Shown here: piece by piece, positions 23,483 to 34,439 of the stretch
How the letters are laid out: each line of letters starts with the position of its first letter
How positions within the stretch are numbered: position 1 is the first letter of the stretch
Source of the DNA: Dichomitus squalens LYAD-421 SS1
Taxonomy: Eukaryota; Basidiomycota; Agaricomycetes; Polyporales; Polyporaceae
Reading direction: 5' to 3'
Assembly: GCF_000275845.1 (NCBI RefSeq)
Contig: NW_006766892.1
Location: 586,736 to 650,735, forward strand
DNA length: 64,000 nucleotides
Notes under the pieces: model-generated
The model's input: only the letters and a program-made list of their open reading frames with translations
What the model was told of the DNA's origin: nothing
The model's database searches: none
Position numbers and translations under genes: made by a program

Positions 23483-23725
23483 ATGTGTCAAGGATACACG
23501 TACCGTATTATAGTACCTTCTTGTAGCGTGTATCGTATGTGGTGAGAAATTATACGTTCCTGAGGAGTGCTTCTATGTGCGCGTTGCGCGTATCCCGAGA
23601 CGCGTTCAGCTCGCGCGCGATCGGTGCGCGCCTGCTGCCCTGCTGGCTGTCACCAACGTCTCTCGGACTGCTTGATTCTCTGTGCATTCGGGCTCTTATT
23701 GTACGGTTCCTCTCACTAAGGTGGC

Positions 23726-25215
23726 ATGATCACACACTTTGCGCGCACTTCCTTTACGCGCATCACCTGCACGTCGACCGCGCTACGTTGCTTCGCCTCC
23801 GGCTCGGCCCCCACTCCGGAGCACTCGATATATATCTCTGAGTCCACAGATCCGTACTTCAACCTCTCATTCGAAGATTGGTGCGCATGATATCAACGTG
23901 TTCATGCGCTGTTGGTGACATGAATGCGGCAGGTTGTTCCGGCACAAGTCTCCCGACAAGCCATTACTACTGCTATACCGCGATGAGCCCTGCGTCGTCA
24001 TAGGTCGAAATCAGAATCCATGGAAGGAGGTCAACTTGCGTGCCTCACGGCAGACAGGGATACCCTTCATACGGAGGCATAGCGGAGGAGGTACAGTGTA
24101 CCACGTACGTCTCGTTCGCTCTCCAGGGAGTTGCTCGTGCTGTATTCACATTGGTGTTATCACGTAGGATCTGGGCAATACCAACTTCTCAATACATCTT
24201 CCCAGAGCGTCCTTTGACCGCCATGCGACTGCCCAGGTTGTGTTGAAAGCAGTGCGCTCTTTAGGAGTGGATGCGAACGTGAATGACCGGAACGACATCT
24301 GTGTGGGGAAGGACAAGATATGTCGCGTCTCTCCCTCTCCACTTCCTTGAACTTATGAACATTTGGTGCTTACGTGTCAGGCTCTGCATACAAGATCGTG
24401 AAGGACCGAGCGTACCACCATGGAACCATGCTCATCTCAACAAGGCTAGACACTCTCGGAGAGCTGCTCAGGTCTGGCAAGGTGCATAGGACAGGGTACC
24501 CGTAGCACGCTGTGCCACTTCACTGAGGGATAGTGATTCAGGATACGATGGAGACACGAGGTGTGGCCTCTGTACGGTCTCCTGTTTGCAACTTGCAACA
24601 GCGGTATGGGCATGTTGACCACGAGAAATTCGTACGCGCGGTCATAGACGCGTTTCGGAAGGAGTATGACGTGCACGAAGAGGTACGACCTCATTTCCTT
24701 CTTCCTACTGCTGTGGACGCAACCGACATTGACAATACCCCAGGTGCAAATGGTCAACGACGCAGATGGAACGCAAAACATTGAATACATCAAGCTTGGG
24801 ATGAAGGAACTCAAGGTGAGCCGGTGCATTGCGTGGCGTTTGAAGCACCGATTTACACCATGATAGACTTGGGACTGGGCCTTTGGTCAAACACCAGAGT
24901 TCACATACAAGATCGAGCACGGGTTCCCATGGGGAGTGGTGGTGAGTGCCTGCCTTACTAGAGCCTTCAAATAGTCCGACGTCAAGCATCCTCCAGTCCG
25001 CAGAGATTCGCTCGAAGCACGGCGTCATCTTGTCATGTTCTGTAGCCTGTTCCGAAAGCACAGAGAAGGATTTGAAGGAGCGGCTTGCAGCCCTTGTCAA
25101 GAGGTTGCAGGGCCAGCGGTATGGCTCGGTGGATGATGGCATAACGCTTCTTGCGGAGGAAGACGAGCGCGTGACTGGGGTATGGGAGTGGCTGAGGACA
25201 GAAATGGATAGCTGA
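23726..25215 (+). CDS. Mitochondrial lipoate-protein ligase / lipoyltransferase (AIM22-like)
   Basis: LplA-type enzyme that attaches or transfers lipoate to lipoyl domains in mitochondria. The N-terminus MITHFARTSFTRITCTSTAL fits a presequence. Core motifs are EPCVVIGRNQNPWKEVN, IPFIRRHSGGGTVYHDLGNT, KVSGSAYKIVKDRAYHHGTM and RGVASVRSPVCNL. The LplA accessory-domain-like C-terminus contains TWDWAFGQTPEFTYKI. Eight exons: 23726-23880, 23933-24104, 24168-24317, 24374-24481, 24542-24682, 24744-24815, 24867-24941 and 24997-25215, 1092 nt, 363 residues. All introns after the first are in phase 0. The intron 24318-24373 has AT-AC ends; it alone restores the invariant KVSGSA motif. A GT-AG alternative (24322-24380) stays in frame but destroys that motif. 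Confidence 0.92.
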
Positions 25216-27080
25216 GGCGATTCGCTACGGGTTGCCGTCGCGTCGCGTGATAGAGCACAAAATCTATTGCAAGAGGAACAGACGGAACAGCTGCTGCATC
25301 ATGACGTTCTCTCGGTGTACCAGACGCTGTTTGTCTCGAATTCAGCTGGCGCATGCGGCTCCGCCTAGACAAAAGGAGGCATATTGAGCCTCTGCAATTG
25401 GAAGCACGATGTGTCCATACGCACCAGCTGGCCTCGTTTATGACCCGTCAACCGTTTGTCCCGATCCATCATCATCTCGTCCCAGGCATCGACGTTGTGA
25501 CGGACGGGCTGGGTTTGGACGAGTTCGGCAGGATACGCGCTCAGCAACAACATATAATGCAAGACATCAGCCTGCCCAAACGCACCTTGCCCTGATTCTG
25601 GAGCCTCTTAGAAGTGTTCAAGAGCGTACCCGCGGCGCCGAACATAACAGTGAGAAGTCCTGGCAACGTGTGAATACGGGGTCTTCAAGTGTCACGCAGT
25701 GTACTCAAGCGTACCAAACGGAATGAGGGCTTCCCATGGGACCGGCATGGCGAACAGCTAGAGATAGCAGAAGGAAATGCTTAAGGACGATACGGTGCGC
25801 GACGCGCCGTGACGCTCAGGCCGCAAGTGGGTGTTTGTGCATATTAGGATCACAAGCCGCCGGCTTCCAAATGTAGACCTCGTACTGAACGCCGCCCCTT
25901 GGACACATCCGGACCATGTGTACGACTAGTGTACATGGCAGAAATGTTTTGGGCTATTCTGCCGGCAGATATGGCAGAAATGGCAATTGCCATGGTCGGC
26001 AGAAACTGGCAAATATCTAAGCGCCTCCGTGGACATCGAGTCTAGAGTGAGTTCCTCTTGACATACATTCATCAAAGTGCCCTAGGGAATACCTGAAAAC
26101 GTTGTCAGCTTACCAGTCGGCCTCAGATGAGGCTTCGAAGCTTTCTGAAGGGGTGTAGTGCATGAAGAGCGGCGTAGGCTGTTCCTCATTGTTCTAGCGC
26201 CGGTCACACTTTCACCAGAGAATAAGGTGAGAGTAATCAGTATCGTCCTGAGTCCACAGAACGCAGTGCTGTGGAAGCCGTCACATACTAGTACTTTTAC
26301 AGGGCTTTTATATGAGTACCCAGGCATCGGAAGCCACCCCTACGACCATTTTCTGGTATGAGCGCTAATTATATCTGCCGATATTTGCCAGTGCAGGCCC
26401 GCTGGCAGAACGGCAGCATTTTGCCGTGTCATACAGTACGACTCTTGAGAAGGAGCAATTCGGCAACGTTATTTGAAGTATTGGAGCGAAATGAGACAGG
26501 GTGTGGATATTAATATACAGCAGACTGCTCTGACTTGCATCGACCGCATTAGGAAGATCTCCACTCACGCTCGACAATTGAGACAGAATCAGAGTCAAGT
26601 CATTGGTCTTAGTGAAGACTGAGTGTGGTGAGGTGCGGGGATGATCAAAATGGAACACGGTAGTTGGGGCACCCAATCACCTGCCGTCAAGGAAGCCCTA
26701 GCCCTGCTGTTGCAGAATTTCCGGTGTTATTGCCTGTCATTTGCGTGAATCAGGGGGAGCGAGATGATGTAGTGCAGAAACCGGTCAGTTGATGCATACT
26801 ATATGTTGTAGGTGATGATGAAGACCAATGGTGCGACGTGAGCTCCGAGACATAACGGCGGTGAGAGAATAGCAACGCGGCACACGGCCACCAATCATAC
26901 TCGACTGTAATACTCGATTCGTGTAACCAGTCGGGTGTATCTGGTAAGTACTGCTCTGAGTGCTGGAGAGGCTCAAGCTGCGTCCAACCGGCTAATCGTG
27001 CGGCTGCCAGTTCGTCCCTCTGTGAGCGTCCGATTGAACACAAATAAAGGCAAACATGGTCCGTGCGCTGCTCATCCGGG
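25216..27080. other. Gene-poor region upstream of the U2 snRNA gene
   Basis: About 1.9 kb with no supported protein gene. Open frames are short, overlap on both strands and show no family motif. It contains the MITE-like inverted repeats listed separately (25933-26430). Confidence 0.5.
25933..26430. repeat. Possible MITE-like element with imperfect terminal inverted repeats
   Basis: Left segment 25933-26020 carries repeated ATGGCAGAAATG-type words and ends ACTGGCAAATATC. Right segment 26370-26430 carries the reverse complement GATATTTGCCAGT followed by CTGGCAGAACGGCAG. The 13-base core is an exact inverted repeat, and the flanking GGCAGAA-rich words correspond loosely. No coding capacity and no clear target duplication were found. 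It could be a decayed DNA transposon derivative or chance enrichment. Confidence 0.35.
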
Positions 27081-27087
27081 TATATAA
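27081..27087 (+). promoter_or_regulatory. TATA box of the U2 snRNA gene
   Basis: TATATAA starts 27 bases upstream of the inferred U2 5' end, the right spacing for a Pol II start in fungi. Confidence 0.6.
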
Positions 27088-27107
27088 CCCGTCCTCGCAC
27101 ACCAAGA

Positions 27108-27293
27108 ATCCTTACCACTCTGGCCTTTTGGCTTAGATCAAGTGTAGTATCTGTTCTTAATAGTTTAACCACTATTATGGAGGCACCGCCTCCATTATTG
27201 GTTATCTAATTTTTGCCGCCCTTGACCCTCGGGCTCTGCTTGCAACCCGAGGGCGCGATGACCTTGCTACTGCACTGCTGGCTTGTGTCGTCG
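27108..27293 (+). ncRNA. U2 spliceosomal RNA
   Basis: The block CTTTTGGCTTAGATCAAGTG followed by TAGTATCTGTTCTTA is nearly identical to the U2 5' region conserved from yeast to human. It includes the branch-site-pairing GTAGTA at 27144-27149. Stem IIa follows as TAATAGTTTAACCACTATTA. The Sm site AATTTTTG is at 27208-27215. A strong stem CCCTCGGG/CCCGAGGG (stem-loop III position) and a terminal stem closed by CGATGAC/GTCGTCG (stem-loop IV) complete the fold. Length is about 186 nt, close to the animal U2. The 5' end is set by comparison; the 3' end by the terminal stem. U2 pairs with the intron branch point in the spliceosome. Confidence 0.95.
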
Positions 27294-27493
27294 GGGGATC
27301 TCCTTTATCTTTTCGATGTTGCTTTGTGACCGGCCATTCGGCTGGGATCTCGCATCATCGAATGGATGAAGCGGATATTTCTCTTCCGAGTTGTTATTTC
27401 CATTCTGCCGGCAACTGTCGGTGATGCTTGTATGTGTATTCTTGCATTGCTGCTGTGAGAGGATCGTATATTGACCACAGTTTGCTGTACCTA

Positions 27494-29171
27494 TTAAGGG
27501 CGACTTTGGTTTACAATGATATCATACCATCTCTTCCATGTTCCCTCCAGAACATCTGCAGGCCAACGCTTCCGGATGTCCTCTGCTCTGCTCTTCAGCT
27601 CCCTTGCTATCGGCGCCCACTCCCTAACCAATCTGTGGTTCTTTTTGACGACCTCACCATCAACGAATACAAATTCAATGTCTTCGCCAGCCGCGAGACA
27701 GACAACGCCCGAGAACGGATCGTCGGCACCAGCCAGGTTGACCGAGTTCGTGTCGAAGATTAGCAAGTCCGCTTTCTTACCAACTTCGACAGTGCCGATG
27801 ATATTCGCAAGACCCAGTACCTCTGCGCCGCCCAGGGTGGCGAGACGGAAGACGTCAACGCTACCGTACTTGTGCTTGAAGGGCACGGCTTCCTTAGCAG
27901 CCTGGACGCGCTGTTGCTCTCTGAAGCGAGCATCCTGCAATGCGAAGCGCATCGCGGTGAACAAGTCGCCGCTGTTGACCGAGTTTGTATCCTGCGCACA
28001 CGTTGAGCATCGGTTCAGTCTTGCACACATCAATGACACAGTTCAGTATAGAAGCTCACCGCTCCAATCCCGACTTTCACGCCCCTCTCGACAGCGTCGA
28101 AGACCACCACGCCGTTCCCTAGTGCCATTCCAAGCTCATCTTCGGGCGACGTCCCAATCGCCGTTCCGCTGTCCCTCAATGCTTTCCACGCCTCCTCGTT
28201 GAGGGGTGCGTGCCCCACAAGGCCGCAACAATGGGAGAAGACGACATCCGGTCCGAGGAGTCCAGCGTCGCGCCACAGCAAGACCTGCTCCGCGCTTTGG
28301 ATGTGCGCAGTGACCGTCTGCACTGGGATCGCCCTCGCCTCCGCCAACAGCTGCTCGTGCGGAACGGTGGGCTTCCTCCCGAATCCGAGGCGGTCGAAGG
28401 CCCACCCGAGCAGGACGCGACCATCGGCCCTGAGCTTTCCGCCGTTCGCACCCCACTCCTTGAGCTTCTCGCGCTGCCACTGCAGCGTCTCGGCGTCCGT
28501 CGCGTACTCGAGCGTCGGGAACAGCTGCGTGTTCGGGCTGAGCTGGTCAGGGGCCCACACGACACGGGCTCCGGATTCGACGGCGGCCTTGAGCGAGGCC
28601 TCGGCATGCGCCGGCGTGTTCGCGGCGTGGAAGTGGTCGAGCAGCGTCGTGACGCCGTTGTTGAGCGCGTCCAGACAGCCTGCAAGTTCACCGATGGCGA
28701 CTTCCTCTGGGGTGAGCGTCCCTTGCACTGTCCTGTCGATGCCCGTACATAGTGAGTCACGGGCTGCCGCAAGGGAGTGGTGTAGCACTCACCATAGATA
28801 TTTCACCAGATACTCGGTGAACAACATGCTGCAAAATTGTCAACGTCAGTTGGGCGGGGAACACCAGGCTGCTCACTCGGCGTGATTTCCTCGCAAAACG
28901 GTCGCGTAGATGTGCCTTTGCGCTTGGGTCAGCTCTTTCCCGAAACAGGGTATGTTCGCAATCCAACTCACTTGTGAGTATCGATAAAGCCTGGGGTTAT
29001 CCACTTGTCCTTACAGTCGATCACCTCCACGTCAGGTGCAGCATCGATATTCTCCTTGATCTGGGTGATAGTGCTGCCCTCGACGAGAACGTCGGCCTTG
29101 AAGGCACCAGGTTGGTTGGTGGCTTGGACGAAGGTCGCCACAGTCCCGCCCTTGAGCAGATACTTGTTCAT
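27494..29171 (-). CDS. Amidohydrolase family protein (paralogue A)
   Basis: Cytosolic-looking metal-dependent hydrolase/deaminase of the ATZ/TRZ type, six exons. It starts MNKYLLKGGTVATFVQATNQ. The metal motif is made across a splice: ITPGFIDTHKHIYATVLRGN. Further core pieces are NNGVTTLLDHFHAANTPAHA, VTAHIQSAEQVLLWRDAG, GPDVVFSHCCGLVGHAPL, AIGTSPEDELGMALGNG and RLATLGGAEVLGLANIIGTV with KADLLIFDTNSVNL. It ends WYDIIVNQSRP. Introns were placed at the DTHK, HAD|M, YLW|T and GIGA|D joins. It is a tandem copy of the gene at 29776-31449 and shares intron positions with it. A TATA-like ATATATATA lies about 95 bases upstream. Substrate unknown. Confidence 0.85.
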
Positions 29172-29775
29172 GGTGCTCTTATAGTGATGTTGTTGATCGA
29201 GCGAGCAGACACGGGCGAGGGTATAGTTTGAGGAGTACACTCAATGCCTTCTGTCAATCATCAATATATATATGTACGTTAGATGGGTAGCCCCACTAGA
29301 TCCCTGAGGTTCGGGAAATGCCTGAAGTCGCGTCAACAAAGTCCCACATAGCGACGTCGATTTCAATTGAAGAGTACAAGTAAACCCACTATGCCAAACG
29401 CTCCTAGTATGCAATAGACGGCCCAAAGCCGCTCCCATGGCCCCACCGCCAATGCCGAGCTGACGAACACTCAGCTCCCTCCCTTGAGCGGGAGGGTCGA
29501 ACAACATCAATAAGCCATACTAACGGGCAAGTGACATAATTTCGTGGGACGGCCAGCCAGCCGTACCAACGAGTGACAGAGATAAACATGATCAGCAGCC
29601 CTCGGATTAGGTTGCAGAGGGAGAATATGTTCTGGCCTGTGAGTCTCGCGCTCTTGCAATGCACGTTCTTCTGAGCCTGCCATTGATCGTTCGAAATGTT
29701 TTACAAGTGCAGGGGTGAGAGACTGCTGAGTAGTTTGCGCATTGCTACCACATTTGAATGGATCTAAGGGCGACT
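29172..29775. other. Spacer between tandem amidohydrolase paralogues A and B
   Basis: A 604-bp spacer holding the promoter of A (AT-rich TATA-like run at 29264-29274) and the 3' end of B. No other gene is supported. Confidence 0.5.
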
Positions 29776-31449
29776 TCAGTTCATGTTGGCATCATACCAC
29801 TTCTTCCAAGCCCCTTCCAATACTTCTGCGGGCCAGCGCTGCCGGATGTCCTCTGCCCTCTTTTGCAACTCCCTCGCTACCGGCGCCCACTCTCTGACCA
29901 GTTTGTGGTTCTTCTTAACGACTTCACCAGCAACCAACACGAACTCGGTGTCTTCACTCGCGGCGAGGAAGACAATGCCAGAGAATGGGTCGTCGGCGCC
30001 AGCGAGGTTGACCGAGTTCGCGTCGAAGATGAGCAAGTCCGCTTTCTTGCCGACTTCGACAGTGCCGATGATGTTCGCGAGGCCCAGTGCCTCCGCGCCG
30101 CCTAGCGTGGCCAGGCGGAAGGCGTCGACACTGTTGTACTTGTATTTGAAGGGCAAGGCCTCCTTGGCAGCGCGGATGCGATGCTGCTCCTTGTGGCGGG
30201 CATCCTGCAGCACAAAGCGCATCGCGGTGAACATGTCCCCACCGTTGATCGACGCCGTGTCCTGCAAGCAGCGGCGGTCAGCATTCTAGACATGGGGAGT
30301 CTGTTGAGACACCCACCGCACCAATCCCGACCTTCACGCCCCTCTCGACCGCGTCGAACACGACAAGACCGTGCCCTAGCGCCATCCCGATCTCGTCTTC
30401 GGGCGTCGCCCCGATCGCCGCTCCGCTGTCCTTCAGCGCCCTCCACGCCTCCTCGTCAAGCGGCGTGTGCCCTGCGAGGCCGCAGCAGTGGGAGAAGAGG
30501 ACGTCGGGCCCAAGGAGGCCCGGATCGCGCCACAGAAGGACCTGCTCGGCGCTGTGGATGTGCGCAGTGATCGTCTGCGCGGGTATGGCCCTCGCCTCCG
30601 CCAGCAGCTCCTCGTGCGGGACGACGTGCTCCTTCCCGTTCCCAAGGCGGTCGTAGGCCAACCCGAGCAGAACGCGGCCGTCGGGACTGAGCCTCCCGCC
30701 GTTCGCGCCCCACTCCGTGAGCTTGGCACGCTGCCACTGCAGCGTCTCGGTATCCTTCGCGAACTCGAGCGTCGGGAAGAGCTGCGTGTTGGAACTCAGG
30801 TGATCGGGCGCCCACACGACGCGGGCCCCGGACTCGATCGTTGCCTTGAGCGAGGCTTCCGCGTGCGCAGGCGTGTGCGCGGCGTGGAAGTGGTCGAGCA
30901 TGGTCGTGGTGCCGTTGTTGAGCGCGTCCAGACAGCCTGCGAGCTGGCCGATTGCGACTTCCTCGGGAGTGATCGTCCCTTGGACGGTCCTGTCATTTGG
31001 TGTATTAGTGAGTCCAAGACTGTCGCACGCATAGTTATCGGCTATCGGTGTAGCACTTGCCATATGAATTTCACCCGGTATTCAGAGAACAGCCAGCTGC
31101 AGAATGAACGGTCTCAGTTGCGACGTCACGGGGAAGTGGACCCCAGCTACCCACTCGCAGTGGTTTCCGCGCAAGACGGCCATGAAGAGATGCCTGTGCG
31201 CTAGGGTCAGCGCTCCGCACAGACCGAACGCATCTGCGGAACGGCTCACTTGTGGGTGTCGACGAAGCCAGGGGTGATCCACCTGCCTTTGCAGTCGATC
31301 ACCTCCACGCCAGGTTCGTCGTCGATGTTCTTCTCGATCCGAACGATGGTGTCGCCCTCGATGAGGACGTCGGCTTTGTGGGCGCGAGGTTTGTTGGTGG
31401 CTTGGACGAAGGTCGCTACAGTTCCGCCTTTGAGCAGGTACTTGGCCAT
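29776..31449 (-). CDS. Amidohydrolase family protein (paralogue B)
   Basis: Same architecture and intron pattern as paralogue A: MAKYLLKGGTVATFVQATNK, ITPGFVDTHKHLFMAVLRGN, NNGTTTMLDHFHAAHTPAHA, ITAHIHSAEQVLLWRDPG, GPDVLFSHCCGLAGHTPL, AIGATPEDEIGMALGHG and KADLLIFDANSVNLAGADDP, ending KKWYDANMN. The intron at 30990-31060 starts GCAAGT in place of the GTGAGT found at the matching site of A. A TATATAA box (complement at 31521-31527) lies about 75 bases upstream of the ATG. The three histidine regions expected to hold metal are intact, so the copy appears functional. Substrate unknown. Confidence 0.85.
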
Positions 31450-33350
31450 GGTGCTTTTGTAGAGTGAAAATCGGTTGTAGAAGTATGTGAGGGTAGTAGG
31501 GATGAGGACTCCACCCAGCTTTATATATTCGTGGGCTGGCTAGCCCACAGGCTCAATAGAGGGACAAGTGAGGTCACGACATCGTCGTCTAGCATATAGC
31601 CTGCGACGTGTCAGCTTAGTCGCGGCGATGTCGATGTCTTCTCGTCCACGGCATACATCCCGTCCGTTGAAAGGGGCGGTATGGAGGCAGAATCATGGCC
31701 GGGTTTCGGTGAACAGCGATGTTCTCGGTCTCTCTCCTCAGCAGAGAGAGACAGTGGTTAAGCTGACCAATGGCAATTGTCCCACGGCTCGCAGATAGCA
31801 CTTAACAGCCTGTACATTTGTCTTTGTCAGCGATGGACAGCTTGATTCTGTCCCGGGGCTGTCCCTATTCAGCTCGCATTGACAAGGGAGGCAAATCGAT
31901 GATGGTATGGCTCACCAAATTGAAGGCTCTGTACTTTGATTCGGGGGTTGGGGAACGATGCCAGACGTCGTGGGCGCATCCTCGCAAAGTGTATGAAACA
32001 GCCTCGCAGCACTCTCGTTCTATCCTCGACCGCCCGGCCGCTCGTCTCCCGATGGTATTTACGCTCGAAACCCAATATCGTTCATCCGCAAAGCACGACG
32101 TCGCACCTCAGCTCCAGGAGCTCTCCCGTGCTCTCCCTTCGGGGCACGCAGCCCGGGCAGACTCTGGCAGACACTCAGATTGCGGCGCTTCTGCGCCGGC
32201 CCTATCGTCCGAAGAAGACCCGGCACCGACGGCAAAGGCAGGCCGAAATGGAAGGACTTCCCCCGCGTATCGAAGTTCCGGGGTTGCCAACGGGACACGA
32301 GCCTCGCGGACTTCTCTTGTGCGCTTCTCATTCTCCTGCCCCCCTCTCACCTCTTCCTTCGAACAATGTAACACACACACCCTGCCTTTTGCGAACCCCG
32401 CCAGCAAGTGGCAACTTAGCACCGACGATGATGCGCCCCTGCTGACCGTGGCTCAATCAATCGGTCGTTGAGCTCGTCATGAACGGGAACAAAGGAACGA
32501 CAGACCTCAGAATGCGCTCTCTAAGTAGTGGCACCGTCCGCGACAACTCCGCAGTCCATCGCGCTTCCTCGAGAAGCCCTTCCCCCGTGAGCCGTCCTCG
32601 ACTCCCAAGCACACGTTCATGATAGCATCGACACGTCGGCAACACGTTCCCTCCAGAACTCCCGCGAAGCTTTTCTCTACAGGTCTCACCAGGTCTCGGG
32701 ACCGAGACGGTGGAGAAGTGCGACTCCGCTCCCAGTATCCAAAGAGCGTCAGTCGGCAGCAGCTTTGTGGAGGACGGTCCAACTCGAGCTTCACCCCTGC
32801 GCTCACTGAACTGCACATGTCGATGTCACAGAGAAGTATTCGTAACATATAATCTAAAACATAAGATTGCATAACCTGACATGCCCGAGATGCGCCCAGC
32901 GACGCTCCGCCATCAGCGTCCGCACGAACACACCACAAGCATATCCCAGTCCGCGATACAAAGATTAGGGAGTGTAGGATGGCATAATCGACCGAAGATG
33001 GTGATACATGGGAGGGTACATACGTGCATATAGGAAGGGTACATACCAGCGACCACAACAGCACGAACGCGAAAGCACAGTCAGAAGCAGAAGCAGAGTC
33101 AGCAACAAGCACGAGAACGGTTTAGCACTTCACACAGCACATCGACGGGGACGGGTGGGGTGAGGGGCAAAGGGGTAGGAAGGATGGCCCTCGGGGCCGA
33201 CCCGATATCGGGACGGCGTGGGCGGGCCACATGCCGGAGTGCGGGGCCGCAAGCGAGAGCACGGGCCCACAGCGAACAGCGAGCGCACTGGTCCGTGTGA
33301 CGGAGAGCGACCAACGACGATAGATGGCGAGGAACGCCGGTAAGTCACGT
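31450..33350. other. 1.9-kb region without a convincing gene
   Basis: Contains the promoter of paralogue B at its left end. On the plus strand a frame from ATG 31993 (MKQPRSTLVLSSTARPLVSR) looks like a basic mitochondrial presequence and continues to a basic patch RRPYRPKKTRHRRQRQAEM, but no family was recognised and no clear downstream exon follows. Minus-strand frames at 32457-33112 show no motif. Confidence 0.35.
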
Positions 33351-34439
33351 CTAGAGCGACGACAAGCAGTAGAACACGACGAGCCCGCCGACGGCGCCCG
33401 CGACGAGCACATCTACGAACGTGTTCCTGATCCTAGTCGGGTCGTCGGGGTACGCGCCCACGCGCTCGTTGAGCTCGCGGCTCAAGCCCCGCTGGTAGTC
33501 GTAAGGCTCGAGCACGACACCGCTCTCGGGTGGAAGGCGCACGGTCGGCTTGGGCGGGGTGACCTGTGAGTCGGCGAGCACGTCGACGGCGCCGCGGTCG
33601 CGCCCGACCGCGATGAACCACGAGTGTTCTCGCGTAGGGAGAGTGCGCGTGGGCGTAGCGGGCTCGTGCTTCAGACTCAGGTTCTGCACAGGGGCCCCAC
33701 TGCGCTCGACGTGCCGGACACGGGTGTAGAGGCCTTCGGCCTCCGCTGCAGAGGTGATGGCGGCCACCTGCTCGTACGGGCTAGAGTAGAGGGAGGCGAG
33801 GGGCGTGCTGCGCCCGATAGCTTGCGAGAGGCGGCGGGTCATGCGCTTCAAGATGGTGACCGAGGACGCGCTAGACGAGGTGTCGGACGCGTCCTCTTCT
33901 TCGCCGGGCAACGATTGCTCGCGGGTGTAGTCGGGGTCGAAGTCCTGTTCGTAGTCTTGCTCGTATTCGTACTCGTGTTCCGGTGACCCTACCGCCGCGC
34001 GGTCTGTGCAACCGCCGTGACCATACGCCGCCTGCTGATGCTCGTCCTCGGCGTCGACGTCGATGACCTCGTAAGTGGGCATGACGGGAGGGCGACGGGA
34101 GGGAGCACCCTGAGAGCGGTTGTCGGGCTCTGTGGTGACTGCGCTAGGTTGACGCTTAGGGAATCTGTCGAGCGGGTTGGCGGGCGGCTCGGGGTCGGTC
34201 CAGTTGGGGTTGACGCGGTGCCAATAGCCCGAGGGGGTGGGGTTGAAGACGAAGTCGGGGGAGGCCTGCGCGTATGCACGGGCGAGCGGGGCAGGGGCAG
34301 TGGGAGGCTGAGGCTGGGGAGAGGCGGGGACGGAGCCGTCGCGGGGGCAGATGGGGACCCCCATGGGCCGCTTGTGGCCAGCCATGAGATGACCGCACTT
34401 CTGGCAGACAGGCTTCTTTCTGGCGGAGCCGGGGCTCAT
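33351..34439 (-). CDS. Hypothetical tail-anchored protein with N-terminal zinc-ribbon-like motif
   Basis: Intronless 362-residue protein. Near the N-terminus, VCQKCGHLMAGHKRPMGVPI followed by C has two Cys pairs and His residues arranged like a small zinc ribbon. The middle is Pro/Glu/Asp/Ser-rich with an EYEYEQDYEQDFDPDY acidic stretch and is probably disordered. A helical SRRLSQAIGRSTPLASLYSS-type segment (LTRRLSQAIG in part) precedes a more ordered C-terminal portion. The last residues FVDVLVAGAVGGLVVFYCLS form a single membrane helix within about 25 residues of the end, typical of tail anchors. I know this as a layout seen in mushroom hypothetical proteins, not as a named family. Confidence 0.65.
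   Translation of the reverse strand: MSPGSARKKPVCQKCGHLMAGHKRPMGVPICPRDGSVPASPQPQPPTAPAPLARAYAQASPDFVFNPTPSGYWHRVNPNWTDPEPPANPLDRFPKRQPSAVTTEPDNRSQGAPSRRPPVMPTYEVIDVDAEDEHQQAAYGHGGCTDRAAVGSPEHEYEYEQDYEQDFDPDYTREQSLPGEEEDASDTSSSASSVTILKRMTRRLSQAIGRSTPLASLYSSPYEQVAAITSAAEAEGLYTRVRHVERSGAPVQNLSLKHEPATPTRTLPTREHSWFIAVGRDRGAVDVLADSQVTPPKPTVRLPPESGVVLEPYDYQRGLSRELNERVGAYPDDPTRIRNTFVDVLVAGAVGGLVVFYCLSSL

Noticed and set aside
24318..24373. Minor-spliceosome (U12-type) explanation for the AT-AC intron
   Set aside because: The donor ATATGTCG does not match ATATCCTT and the branch-like TTCCTTGAAC deviates and lies 23 bases from the end; a U2-type AT-AC intron fits better.
31993..32445. Plus-strand frame with a presequence-like start
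   Set aside because: Basic start is suggestive but no domain, no convincing downstream exon and no recognised homologue; left as unassigned sequence.
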